This document shows positions 32,499-47,400 of a stretch of 64,000 nt of DNA, piece after piece. The stretch is from Hydractinia symbiolongicarpus (Eukaryota; Cnidaria; Hydrozoa; Anthoathecata; Hydractiniidae), in the NCBI RefSeq assembly GCF_029227915.1, contig NC_079877.1:16788851-16852850 (forward strand), in the 5' to 3' direction. The notes below the pieces were generated by a model. That model searched no databases. It was given only the letters and a program-made list of their open reading frames with translations, and was not told the DNA's origin. How positions within the stretch are numbered: the stretch's first letter is position 1; each line of letters starts with the position of its first letter. The translations under genes and the position numbers were made by a program.

Positions 32499-35400
32499 AT
32501 GGCGCCGATGGTTATGGAGCCGGTGCCCCAAGCAGGACTTCAGCATCTTATCCCTTCTCAAAAGGGAATCAATTTATCGATGCTAATTGATTTTTTGCTT
32601 CAAAAAACTTATCATGATTTAACAGTATTATCAGAATTGTAAGTCCAATTTTTACAATAGAAACCCATCAAAGTCATTGAATCAAAAAAGCATACAAAAC
32701 CAGGACTAGGGAGTCTTAACACGTAGCTATATAGCCATGCCTGCTAAAAACGATAACATATACCGTCCGTATTCTATTATGATCACTTTTCTTGCTAATT
32801 TTCTTTGCTCACTGGCAACACTGGATGGCTATGACATGACATTCTGAGCCCAAGTCTAGGATATCTATCATATACAGTCAGATAAAATAGTAAATTAGGC
32901 TATCAAGCTAATACACCTTTACGATAATTCGGAAAAACTAACACTCCATCGCAGCTTATTTTGCGATCAGAGGAGGAGAGTTTATTAAGGAGAAAACACG
33001 TTTTTTCGTGATAACTTTTCTTGCCGCGTTTTGTTTTAAAATAAAGTACACATAAGTTGTATCTTATTATTATTATTAACGTTTCCTGAAAATTTGAAAG
33101 AAATTTATGCGACAGAAGTTAAAAAACTGCAGAAAACATGCTTTCATCTCTAACAAACTCTCATAAAAACAGGGTTTTTACCTCCGTTTTTCCGATATTG
33201 AAAAACGATGGAGAGGCGTAGGAACGCAAGTACAATTGAATTATCGTAAAGGTGTATTAGGCTATTTGCCAAATTAAGAGAGGAATTCGTAACCTAACTT
33301 GGCTATGCTATCCTAATTAGGCTATGAAAATTTTTTTAAAGCAAAAAAATTAACATTAATGCGCTTTCCACATCTTTGTTTTACTCTCTTCGTGCAGCCA
33401 AATTTCGAAACTTTGATATTTGAAAAAAAAATTGCATTTGGACGAAGGAACTGAAAGATATTAAGCCAAATCGGCAAAATATTTCAAAACTTTATCTTCA
33501 TGTAGAGGCATCTTTCGATCTTGATATTAGAATATATATCAGTGAAAGATGCTAATAGCCACAGTTACAAGTGTTTCTAACCATAATTTGACTTTCTTCA
33601 CCTAAGGTCTGCATTTTTTTGCCTGTCAATTTTTTCTGATTTTTTCTGCGCATGCGCAAGAATCCCATAAAAAGGTTAACATTGAAACTAAACGAGGGTA
33701 CCAACTCTCTTTATATTTTTTAAAGATTAAGTTATTGAGGTTTAATTTCACAGTTTTTTTAGAAAGAAACCTTGAACATGTTTGTTTTAAAATTAATTTT
33801 AAGTCTGCTATTCACTTTTTTAGGCTGCCAAGAAAATCTGATATTGAGAGGTGATGCGTGTTTGATTTCTATTTATTATTCATGTGGTTTATGTATTGTT
33901 GGTTTTATGTATGAGTCACTGAAACAAAATTATTTTAGAAAAATCGAGATAATTCAATTTGCAACAAAAGCTCGGCAGCAGTTTATACGATTATTAGCTC
34001 TTGTTAAATGGGCATCAAGTGCAGATCGTGTTGACAAATGTCAGGTGAGGTTTTGTATTACGTTTTGACTACTGCAGTGTTTTCTAGCCTTCAAATAGTA
34101 ATAGTTGGTATACTTAAGAAGAAATAGCCCAAGTCACACTGATAATTAGTTAAATTAAGTATAAGTTAAATCGTTTGTGTCAAAGCTAATTTAGCATGCT
34201 TTCTGAAGCAAATCTAGGATTAGTGAAATAACAGGTGCTTGTAACTGTTCAGTGTATTCTACCAAAGTCATGCTCAAATGTTAGAATAACCAATGCAAAA
34301 GTAACTAATGTAACTAACTTGAGATACACTAGTTAATTTATGACGTAAGCGTTTAACTACTCCATAGCTAGGACTTTGAGTGCCACTTCAACTAATATTT
34401 ATCAAAATATTAATTTTTCCAGGCTATTTCCTCGTTATTGGATCAGCAAAATGCATACTTTATTGATACTGCTGATACTCTCGCACGAATCGCCCGTGAA
34501 ACTCTTGTACAAGCAAGGTATAGTATACTCCAATAGTGATTACAATGATGTGTTTTTCTTGGAATGACATGAATGTGGTGTTTACTTGTTTATTAGGTTA
34601 CCAAACTTCTCTTTACCTACTGCAGTTGATGTTTTAACAACAGGAACATTCAATCGTTTGCCAAAATGTATTAAGGTAATGAAACCAAAACTCGATTTGT
34701 TTTTGTGTGGCAAGGAAGCAACTGTTTTTAAAAAGATACAAGTGATATCTCTTAGGTGACGTTGCTTTTAGACAAAAATTATTCCAGATGATCCCATTAG
34801 CGCACCTGATAAAACTCGAACATTAAAGCGTCTAAATGAGGCGATCCAACATCGACTGGTAATTAGTAAAGTGCCACCTGAATTCACAAGTATCCAAATA
34901 GGTTGGTTGTATATAGGCTGCTTATTCATATAATAACAATGCTTTGTGAAGCTTTTATTGCAAAAAAATATTTTAAATAAATATTAATCTTATGACAGTT
35001 GCTTTGTTGATAGCACCATTTATATGTCTTCGTCCGGAAAAATTTTGTGGAAATACATACATTGCCTATGTGTCATAGGCAGGAATTATCTTCACTATTT
35101 TTTATTACGCATGAAGATGTTCTCACAATCTGAATTCATAAAAAATTTTAAGGTGATGGAAAAGTACACTTAAAAGTTGAACATGAATTTGAGGTAATTT
35201 AATTCTTCCTGTCTCTGCTTTTTGAAAATATAATTTTTTTCATTTGTGCTTAATTTCTATATATTACCCTGTTATTTTCCAAGTTTCTAAGTTCAAAATA
35301 TTCTTATTTTTATACATTGTGCTAATAAAGACCTGGAGAAGGAAGCTCTGTGATCTAAAAAGTTCATTTAAAACTTTATTGATTACCCATGAAATTGATG

Positions 35401-38400
35401 TAGATTGAAGCCTTTTCTGTGCATCATTGATTTTAAAAATGAGAAGACCTAGCCCATGATCTTCAAAAGTAGTGGCATGTGGCACATTGCACCCCATAAG
35501 CTTAAATGGTGGTCATTGACCATCACACCCTATATACAAAATACTAAGTTGCTAACGAGAAATAAAAAGGACCTGAATGGGCCCATGCAAGTACCGTTCA
35601 CAATTCGTCCCCAGCTATTCCTGATAAGTCTTTTTTTTCTTAGGTCATACTAATGTTAATGGGTGTTGAATCTGATATACCTTGGAGGTTATTAAATATA
35701 GAATTTTTGATGGAAGATTATGAAACAGGAGGTACAGTGTGTTTAGTAATCAGGGTTTGAATCAACAGGTTGCAATTCACAATATGTGAATCGAAATGCT
35801 GTCTTTACGAATCAATCTATGAAAATAATGTTAAAATTGTGGATTCGATTTTTTCAATCGTTCCAAAAAATATTTCTATATATAATGGTTGTTTAAACAA
35901 AATAACCATTAACTGAGGATCAATGGCATGATCACGAGCACCCACAGTTCTCCCGAGCACAGCCTGAAAAGAGGTTTTTTCTCTACAGCCAGCAAATTTT
36001 TGTGAACTGACTTCATATTTCTAATTCGAACCCTGATTCTTACATTATTTTATGTGTATATATGAGGTAGAGCTTGAAAATTAAAATATTGTGCAGAACA
36101 TAGATCAAGCTTTGCTAAGCATTTCATTGAGCATGCAAAAGATAACACATTGGAGAGTTGCATGCAGGACTGTGTGCTATTGTTTTTTATGATTCACAAA
36201 AAGTTGTGACAAAATAATAATCAGCCAACTCATTTCTGTTAGAATTCTGACACAAACATTTATCTTGGATGATCCTTGATTCTTCTTTGACCAAAAACAG
36301 GCCTAGTTGTAACAAAAACGCTGTCACCTTTTGAATCTTTGGACCAATTTAGGTCAAAAAAGTTTTATGTTTCAAGCATTTCAAATTTTTCAATGTTACC
36401 ATCATTCTTGGCATGCTTTGTTCATTCACTGTATGATATTTTGAAATGTACCATGCACATACTTGCATCCCACGTCACTGAGTAACACACTTGTTAAAAA
36501 CAATAATAAAGGTTCTGCCCTCTGATGCGCACGACTCAGTAAAATGATTTTTGGTTTAAATTAAACTTCGATATAATTTCAAGTATCCAAATGAAGAATC
36601 ATTATTTAGTTTAAGGTGAAGTCGGTAATAATGTTTTTTTTTCTCTTAGATGGGAAATCACTTGTTCATGGTATGCAGGTAACAGGATATTTATACTTCA
36701 AATGTTGAGAAATATCTTCAGTTTCGCACACACTTAAATTTTGGTCAATTACCAAAATAACCACACAGCAGGCATATAAAGTTATTTCTATGTACCTAGC
36801 GGGTGGCTAGACAGTCAAGTATATAGTGTTTATTAGGGTACATACATAATGACCCAACCTCACACATGCATTAAATATTGTGTGCAGGTTTGATTCCCCA
36901 ATGTAAATTATACTTGATATAAGAGATAATACCATAGTTATCACAAGATTTCATATTTGTTTATTTTCACTCATTATTTTTTTTTTACATTTAAATTTAA
37001 TATTTAGATCCATTACATCCATCAAATAGTTCAATCAAGATTAATGATAGAAGACAATCCACTTGTTGATTTGTTTAACACTTTGCGTATCCTTTTATCA
37101 CTATCTGCAGTATTAAAAACTTTTCCACTTTTTTCCTGCTCTTTTTTATCCATGTTTTTTCTTGACAAAAAAAAACAGATTATTTTTGTGTTTCATTGCA
37201 ATTGGAAATTCTGCACACACAGGTAAAAAATAGATTTAACCCTAATAGATTTATAACTTCCAAAAGCTACTATAAAATATGCATATGTTCTCTAATGTAT
37301 TTGATATTCCTCTGTTCTTTCATCATAGTGCAAAAGACTCATTATGGAAAGATGGGGGGAACATGTTAAAATTGAAGAATATGTGCCGGGGCAGAAACTA
37401 GTAGTTTCCTATTGTCGGTGGGTTGCGTTAAAATTTTATTTTCTGCATGTATTCTCTATTTTGTTGTTTGTTTCATTACATTTTGCACAGATTTACAAAA
37501 ATTATTACCATTATTATTCTGCATAAAAATCACATAACAAATCTGAAAATGACAAAAAAAAATTGTGTTTTATAAATTGATAATTTTTCCTTTATCTTGA
37601 TAATCTTTCCCTTTTCCTAAAAAAATAACAAAGGCAGATCGAATTTACAATGGAAATTTACAATTTTAGTTATTTTTCCAGATGCAATATCAGTCTAGAA
37701 CCCATAAAAAAAATAAACTGGAATTTGGCTATTACAACAAAGCCAATAAAAATCTGTTGCACTTGTTACTCCATGTGTTCTTGGCACAACTATAGACGGA
37801 TAGAATCTCTATAATAATAGCCGTATTTTGTCTGTCTGCCAAGACCGGGGCATCTAAACCACACCAAAATTTTTAAGCTAAAAAAACAAAAGAAATACAT
37901 TTTTATTGACCTTGCCGTAACGTGCAAATTTCCTTAAATTTTCCATGGGCTAACAACTAGTTTTTATAAAAGGAGGAAATTGATATTGTAAATTTGGAAT
38001 AAATTTAATACATCTGATCAAACACAATAAGGGTGTCTGAACACAACCGATCTGGGAAAATTATGGCTTCTGTCAATTTGTAAGGCACTGAAAAATAGAC
38101 AGAATTTACTCCTTAACCCCCTTGAATTATTTATAACAGCTGCAAAATTTTCAATGGCAAAATTTTGCAGCTGTTAATATTAGCTACGACGGCCAAAAAA
38201 ATGACATGACAGCATAATTGGGAGTATCACACACATGAAAAAGAACCCAAAAGCAACAAAAAAATGTAAAAAGTTATGTATGTTTTTGTGCAATCTAAAA
38301 ACAACTACTGCAAAAAAATTTTTATTTTCGCGTTTTGCCTTAACAACATTTATGACGACAAAAGCTGAGTGCCTTTGTGGATTGATTGGGCTACCCCTTT

Positions 38401-41400
38401 ATAAGTCTGAGTCATTAAATGATACTAATTGCTTTTGTAGGTTAAAAACAGGACTTCAGAAAAATGGTATGGTTTATTATCAAGTGTTTCAGTAACTAGA
38501 GTTATTTTGTTTAATATTAGTAATTCTGATATCAAAATTTTATTCTTTTATGTCAGCTTCACCATCACCAGCTATCTCAATATTGTTTGAGAAAAATTCC
38601 CTTTTGCTGTGTCATGTTCCTGAACTGAAACATGAAGTTGTTACTGATAATGATAGTGGAGTTGTTTTGGCATCAAACTGTTTGTCGATTGAGAAGATAT
38701 TTTCCGTAGTTATTAAACAATTTGCATTGTCCATTTTAAAAAATCTCTTAATTACACTAACTGCCATGCCATATTACAAAGATTCTGTTTCACTGGATGT
38801 CAGCTATCCTTGTGTGAATATTAAACCTTTTTTGAATTGTACCTGCAATGAGGTGGTTAGCATTTCAATGGATTCTCGATCTGGTGTACTTGTGTTGAAC
38901 GTATCTGACAAAATCAGTATGTGACTTTTCTTTTTTGTCTTATATGTTGGGCTGTGCTTAAATATGCTGTAACCAGAAGTACAGAAGTACTGATCGCGAG
39001 TAACTATACACTAGGAGTATATGTACAATAAATGCAGAGTACTTGTTTTGTTGCTACATTCAAACATTATTCCTTTTTCTTTGCAAGCACAAATTAAACA
39101 ATGACTCTGGAGAGTAAATTAAGCCAATCGCATTTAATTTTATTGGTTTGTAAGTAACCAAAAGTAAAAACGTGCCTGACAAAGAGTGCCGCAATGTCTG
39201 AAAGGAAACTGCCTGTTGTTGCATTGCCGTTGCTAATTCCCATGCATTTGTTAAAATTCTCCAGGGTAGTGCATCTTTCGTCTTCCCTTTGTTTGGTTTT
39301 TGTGCCCAGCCCAAAGCGCTTCCTGACCTTGCACCATTTATTACTGAAACATTCCCAGATAGGTGCCGATTTATGCAAGATAACCATCCTAAACACACAA
39401 GTAATCGAGCAAAGGAGACGTTTCAATGATTAGGAATAAATTGTTGGAAAACTCGAACAGAATTGCCAGGTATGAATCCTATTGAAAATTTGTGGCATGA
39501 ATTGAAAGAGACATTAAGAAACGATGTTAGCCTTGAATGAAAGAGGAATTTAAGGCAGGAATAAAACAATTTTGGGCTGCCATGACATCAGAAAAATGTC
39601 TGCGTTATATTGGTCATTTAAAAAAAAGATTGTACCCAGAGTTGTTGAACAGAACGACAAAAGCAACTGGATTTTAGGTTTCAACTGAATTTTGTATTTC
39701 TAAAATACTTTTTCACAAAAATGTTTGAAAATTTGGGTATTTAAATCTTTTTATACCCCCTGGTAACTTGCAAGTCTTTTGAAATACACAATGTGAAACT
39801 AAGTACACTGTATAAGCTCAGTGCCAATTTTTTAATAGTAAGCTTAAAAATCACGGAACTTCTTTTTAAAACTGTTCTAACCTGGCTGCGCTAAGCCCTA
39901 ATATTACTATATTTCATTTAAAAGCTGTCAAAATATGTACTAGCAATGTTTAAACATCGCAGGATTTCTTTCGAAAACTGTTCAAACCTGGCCATAATAA
40001 GTCTATATTATCATTTGAAAATTGTCAAAGAGGAGTTTCCCTGGATTCAAGAAAACATTGTTCTTTGTTTTAAAAGTAAAACAATAAGATTGTGTGAAAC
40101 CGAACTTTGTCTTAATTCATTCAAAAAAATATTGAAACAAAGAATAGCATAAACACGGAAAAACATATTTAGAAAAATTGGACAGTTTCTCTTTTACTTA
40201 TACCGTTGGCCTTTCGTGCACGCTAGGGAGTACTGTATGAGTACAGTAGCAAAAACGTGCGAGTATTCATCGCATACTTGTGGAATACTCACAGAAGAAA
40301 TTACTTGTACCCATAGTTTAATACTCTTGTATAGTTACTCGCGATCTGCACCGTATAGAGAAAATAATTAGTGCCAGAAAAAGTTTTAAACATGTAAATG
40401 TAGCTTTAAGCCCTTAAGGTCAGACAATAAAGAGCAGTTTCCACCTTAAGATAAAAAATATTTTCTTCAATATTTTCGGGTTGCCATCATCTAGACATTC
40501 GAATTGTGTAGATGTTTTGGGTTGCCTTGTGATATTTTGCACACAATATAAAAAACAGCCTCATCTGCTTCCCCTTTTTACAAGTGAAACTTTTAAATCC
40601 ACACAGAAGCACAGGATGAATTCCTTATTGAGATATAGTCCATTGATTGTCCCAAAACAGCCTAAATTTACCTTCATTATGCTGTGAGCACTTCTATGTC
40701 ACTGGACAGTTATGGTAAATAATAGGTCAGCAATATTTTTTAAAGGGATTGCAACCAGAGTTAGTCTGGATGTTTTCACTCTGTTTAATAAAAACAGTGG
40801 GGAAGGGTGTGATAATCTTGTTTTGATTTTTGTTGTTTTACCTTAAGTTGTTTGTTTTCAGAACCAAAATATGTACAACAGTTGCAAGCTTTGCTACAGG
40901 CAGACATTGTCAAATTTGCTTCTGATTTCCATCTACTCCGGTAAATATGGTGAACTTAGACTTAGAGGGCCTATTAACGGCTGTTGTTTTTTGACTTTAG
41001 TGCCTTACACAAAAGTTTTTGATCGCTGAGGACAAAAAGAAACATCTTAAAATCATCCTCAATATAATATTGAGCATGTATATTATAATATAACTGAAAA
41101 TGACATAAAAGTTTCTACATATATTTTGTATCTATATTTTATCTTATATAAGATTGAATCAAGCTTTCTTACGAAATAAACTTGAAACTTTTTGAAGTAA
41201 AATCATGTTTAAAAATAGATTGCAATAAATGCTTAATTTCGAAAATCATACACATAAGAAAATGATTTACAGCATTTCAATATTATACCGACGCACTTCA
41301 AACTGGAAATGTTTACGACAGACTTAGACTTGTGAATGTGTGTATAAATGGTTAATCACTGATGTCAAAATTTTAATTAAAAAAATTAACTTTTCAAAAG

Positions 41401-44400
41401 ATCTTAGGTGTTCATGGCACATCTTATTATAGTTCTACGAAAACATGATTTATAAAACATAACGTCTTTTTAATTTTTCACGTTATAGCTGTATGCTTTA
41501 TGTTGAACGATGTCGACGATCTGTCACCTTGCTACCAGTGCACATCCACAACATTCTTCCGATCACAAATTACGCTACTCACCAACTTTCAAAACTCCCT
41601 AATACAAAGCTGTATCTCCAATTCAAAAAATATATGAAGTATTGCATGGTCAGTATTTTTTATGTTATCATATGTTTTTCTGTGTACTTTGTAGGTTGTT
41701 GTTGCTATTGATGTTGTTGTTGCTATTGATGTTGTTGTTGCTATTGATGTTGTTGTTGTCGTTTCTGCGTTCTTTTTTATAGGTGTTTGTTATTGTTGCT
41801 GTTATTGTTGTTGTTTATATGGTTGTTTGTTGTTGTTGTTTATTTTTTCTTTTTAATTTAATAGGTGGTTGTTGTGGATGTGGATCATTCAAATCCATCA
41901 AAACCTCTGATTGAAAAATATTATCTTTTTAAAGTCTCAAAGGATCGAAATCAGTCTACTAACGCAGAGCAAGCCGAATTAAATTTTTCCCTATTTGCTG
42001 AGCCACTCATTCGGCTGAATGTTGGCGCTTTTCACCAACTAAAATCACAGTCGAAGAAAAAGGAGAAGAAGAGGAATTCAGATCTATACAAAAGAAAGGT
42101 TTGGAAATTTTGTTTGCATAAAACTTTAATATTGATCCAAAAAAGTATTTTGTCCAGAAGAAATTTTGAAAAAAGGGTGATTTTGAATGAGATCCTAGAA
42201 GTATAAACTTTTCTGTTAATAATCTTGAAAAAATCCTATTACTTTTTTTTGGCATTAACATTAAGTTTCGTTTTTCAACTTATAGCCTTTCAAAATGTCT
42301 TTTTCACTTACTTGTTTTAAAAAACTGTCTTTGAATTGGCCATGTTTTTTTTTAAGTCGTAAAGACACTTCATAACATATTGTTTTTAGAAGCTACTGGA
42401 TGACGTGAAAGTGATGAACATCAGGAAAAAATTAAAAGGAGGAAAAGATACTTTGTTACCAGTACCAAAAGAATTCGAAAGCACCGATTCATCATTTAAT
42501 ACTACGATTTCCACAGTAGTAGCCTCCAGCTACATGAGAGTTCCTTTTATTGAACTGACAGAACAGGTAACATGTGTTTTTTTAAACAGAAAATAGAAAT
42601 TAAGTTAAAAGTTCTTGTGTGTTACGCCTTTAAAGGAGAGTTGAGCTGCGCTGCATTAGGGTGGTTGTTTTGACAGGTTGAAACACTGATGTGTATAAAC
42701 AATTGTGCACTTGGTAAACTTTTGTCAACATATTTTTTTATATAAACTTTTTGATAAAAATAATAGTTTTGTACATTAAGAGCAATAAATATATATACAC
42801 ACATTTTAAGTAACTTTTTTTTTAGCCTTGGTTAATCGAGGTCATATAATGTTGTCTAGCCCACCTTTAACATGCTTCCTCTATATTTCACTGGAGATTA
42901 AGCGGTCAGGCAATGTTGAATGAACAATATTTTTCCCAACTTTTCCACTTGTAGTTATCCACATCAAAATTTATATTTACTGGTGTTCGCGAAGAAGACG
43001 ACATGGATTTTGTATTACGAATATTAAGTATACCTAAACCAAGTGATTGCGATGTAGCTGATACCTTATCATTATCTAAGCTACTCATGGATTGTGCAGT
43101 TCGAATGGACCACGAGTTAAATCAGTGGAAAGTTTGTTATACGTTCTCTCCACCGCAGATACCATCGTGTTCGCAACTGCATCATCGAGATGTCACATTT
43201 ACTTACAAACACATCGTCAACGAAGAAGAGAATAAAGAACTCGGTATAGCCATCTTAAATGATTGGAAAGCTTTAGTACAAATGTACAAATATGCGAAAG
43301 ATATTGACAACATTTTGTTAGGTATTCCTGATATGTTCTTCAATTACCATTATTGTACAGTCGACTTCTGAATACTAGATACCTTAATTATTTTTTTGTT
43401 CTTGTAAACTTTTCCGAACCACTTGAGAATTATTGCAAGGATTAGTTGGGACCTCTTTTCGAAGTTTAGTGATTAAGCCAAACACCCTTTCCTTGAGAAA
43501 ATATGTGAAAGAAAATGCAAAACTTTACTATATTCGAATTGTCTTATGTTGTTCTTCTTGCTAAGAAGATTTACCCACGGATCCCACGGATAAGAATTCC
43601 AGAAAATTATACACAAATATATTTTAACTTTAGCTAACATTATAAATTCGATTTTAACTTTTAGTATTATTATCACATCGATTTCTTTATGGTTTTTTTG
43701 TGTAAATATTTTCGTATTGCTCGACTGATCAAACTGATCCAACCAGATATTTGATTTAACCTTGCGGAATATTTATTTAATATCAACCTTCTCCTTCCTA
43801 GGGCTTGCAACTGTTTCTGGTGTGGAGGATTTGATATTATTAAAATACGACATGAAATCGTTGGTTTTTACGTACACAAAGGATAAAAATTACTTAGTAA
43901 GTAGTAATACTTTTGTAATGCGTTGACTGGACTGAAGTTTATCAGTGAAGTCTGTCAATGAAGTCTGTCAGTGAAGTTTATCAGAAAAGTTTATCAGTGA
44001 AGTTTATCAGTGAAGTTTATCAGTGAAGTTTGTCAGTGAAGTTTATCAGTGAAGTTTATCAGTGAAGTTTATCAGTGAAGTTTATCAGTGAAGTTTATCA
44101 GTGAAGTTTATCAGTGAAGTTTATCAGTGAAGTTTTTCAGTGAAGTTTGTCAGTGAAGTTTATCAGTGAAGTTTGTCAGTGAAGTTTATCAGTGAAGTTT
44201 ATCAGTGAAGTTTATCAGTGAAGTTTATTAGTAAAGTTTGTCAGTGAATTTTATCAGTGAAGTTTATCAGTGAAGTTTGTCAGTGAAGTTTATCAGTGAA
44301 GTTTATCAGTGAAGTTTATCAGTGAAGTTTATCAGTGAAGTTTATTAGTGAAGTTTGTCAGTGAATTTTATCAGTGAAGTTTATCAGTGAAGTTTATCAG

Positions 44401-47400
44401 TGAAGTTTATCAGTGAAGTTTATCAGTGAAGTTTTTCAGTGAAGTTTATCAGTGAAGTTTGTCAGTGAAGTTTTTCAGTGAAGTTCGTCAGTGAAGTTTA
44501 TCAGTAAAGTTTGTCAGTGAAGTTTATCAGTGAAGTTTTTCAGTGAAGTTTATCAGTGAAGTTCGTCAGTGAAGTTTTTCAGTGAAGTTCGTCAGTGAAG
44601 TTTATCAGTAAAGTTTATCAGTGAAGTTTATCAGTAAAGTTTATCAGTGAAGTTTATCAATGAAGTTTGTCAGTGAAGTTTGTCAGTAAAGTTTGTCAGT
44701 GAAGTTTATCAAGAAAAAACTAAAACAATTGAAGTAATAAACAGTCTACCCTTTTTAAGGTGACATTCTCATATGACAGCGACAACAGCAAGTATACGAT
44801 TAATTTTACTGAAATTGGTGCATCACGTGATAAATGTCCACACCACTTGACGCAGATTCAGCTGATGAACGAGTTTAACCAGCATGGGAATTTGCAGTAC
44901 ATAATCAAGGTAAGATTATCACTACATCACTTTTTTTCACTGAAGCTAAATGTATTTTGCGATTCGCCAAATCAATTTGTCTGGGTCTCAACATGTGAAA
45001 AAGGACTTTTACGCAGTCTACGTAACTTAATTATATTTTTTTTAATAAAGTCGTGGAAACGTCAGAAAGCGATCTGTAAATATAATATACCTTTAATATC
45101 CCAAAATATATATAAGTATGAAAATATAATAAAATCATATCTTAATGAAAAATTTTATTCTATCAATACAAAATGACGTTTTTAGAATTTCTACCATGCC
45201 TAGATAAAGATTACCAACTGAATCTTAGGCCAAAGATGAGTAGAATGATCAGGAAAGTGATCTTTCTTTTGTTGCAATATAGACAGGGAAAAAACTAGGG
45301 TATTTTAATTGGTAAATGATGTCAACGTTAGTTCAACGTTTCTCTGAGCACTAATATTTGTACTGTTAGATTATTCACGACACTTACTCACCATTGCAAT
45401 CTATCGCCAGTATATCCATCCTACCAGCACTTGGTATTTCGAATGTAAGTTAATATAAGTGTTTGTTTATTCTTCTTTTTTTTATAATTTTTTTTCTTCT
45501 GTTAAAAGTTTTAAAAAGAAGAAAAAAAGAAAACATGTATACCCTGCCTACCTAAATTGCTGGTTTGTTTGTTTGTCTTGTTTGTTTTTCTTGTTGTTTA
45601 ATGCTCAAGATATTACTAATAACCTTTTTCTTTTTGCTAGAGAGTTCTATCTGTGGTAAATAATTTTACGATCATTGCTCATTCGTCAACGCATGTGAAG
45701 ATCATCTATAGAAACATGTATCTTTTCATACTTTATTAAGAGGCTTTTTCAAGCAGAGGTCATTTAGAACAATCTGCTTATCTGTTTATCAGCATGTTTC
45801 ATAATGTAAATAACGTCCAATTTCTGTAAAAACGTTGACATAGGCGGATCTGTGTTTTCTGCTGTTCATGTTGATCTTTGTATCCTGTTTATCAACGAAC
45901 GAATAAAGTTTTTTCTTAACAAATTCACCAGATACATTCTGGATGTTTACTTCATGGAACACACAGTTCTAATCAGAGGTAAAACTAGTATGTTGTCAGT
46001 TTTGCCGCTAAAACTACTGCAGCTTCGGATGCCATGATGGATATATCATAAATGCTTTCGTATAGTTACAATCTTTGTTTTGCTTTAGATGGAACATTTT
46101 ACAGAACAGATTCAACAAAGGCGATGCGAGGATTTACGACTATACTGCAACTTGCTGTATGTTGTATAACATTGCTTCAAATCATTGAAACGAGGCTTTA
46201 TTCCCGTGTGCGCGTCAAGAAGTTTTGTTGCTATAATATTTATCTGTTTTTTTATTCCAGAGCTTTTTACAATTATTCGTTGATAAGATGCAGCCCAGTA
46301 ACTTGTTTTTGGGACATGATTTTCCTGTTACTCCTGGTGGGACTGAGTTTGAAACTCAAACCGAACGTATGCTTTTGTTGTTATTATTTTCGTTGTTTTT
46401 TGTGTTGTTGTTGTTGTTGTTTTTATTGTTGCTGTTAGGGTTATTTGTTATTGTTGTTATTTTTGCTATACATAGTACAGATTGTTTATTCAGGCATATT
46501 TTTTCTTTATTTTTGTCATTTTTTTACATTTAGACTTCGGTCCTGCTACACAAGAGCGTGCAGCATCTGCACACATTTCATCTCCCTCGCAATTCACATC
46601 TCCTAGTCCTGGTAATCCGTACTCTGTTCCCTCTCCAGGTAAGCAAAAAACTATGTAGAAGTATTAGTGCATATTCGACACATGCATGCAGATGTTATTT
46701 TTTCAAATTCGAATTCGGGTAGAGTGCTCACCATTTCCAATGTGACATTCAATTGATTCTGTTTTAAAAACTAAATCTTTTTCGCCCATTGTGAAGATCA
46801 GAGTGTATTAGACATTGTGTTTGCGTCGTTTCCTAACTAGAATAGAAACTATTCAATACATTAGAACCCCAGGACAGGACTAGTTGATTGCAGCACTGTT
46901 GGATTATTAGGACATTGTTATATTTTATAAATTACGTGTATTTTTCTTAAGGCACATTTCTTCAGCCATCACCAGCTCCTGCGAATTTATCAGCCATGTC
47001 ACCGTCTGCCTGGCCTGGATCACCACCCCTTGTTCAAGGCTCGCCGAGACCTGGAAAACAAGGGTATGTTTGACCATAAATTATTTTCAAAGTAAATAGT
47101 AAGAAGAAAACTAGTCTAGCGTTTTCTGTTTTAGTTTGAACACGTCTCAAAATCGTCAACTTCTTTCAAGTATCAACGTATCTCACGCACCCGTTCCCGT
47201 CGTACTCACGCATTCAGGATTTAAGATGCTAATGACTCCCGTGGCAACGAAGAAAGTAACGAAACTTTGCCCTCTGGAGAAATTCTTTGGATCAGTGTTA
47301 CTTCGCGCTCATTTGCTTCGTGTATTGCGAACAGATGACACGGTAGGTTTCATAGTATATTTTCGGTGTTACTACAGTTTTTAGTTTGCAAATGTGTTAT

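Noticed and set aside
26200-32500. Terminal inverted repeats of a RAG-type transposon
   Set aside because: I found no convincing inverted pair with 5-bp duplications; a computed search is needed before calling an element boundary.
39060-39426. Two minus-strand frames of about 110 residues
   Set aside because: Lie antisense to the dead Tc1 transposase and show no motif of their own.
46052-46533. Cys- and Leu-rich small proteins
   Set aside because: Frames through GTT-rich MED14 intron sequence.
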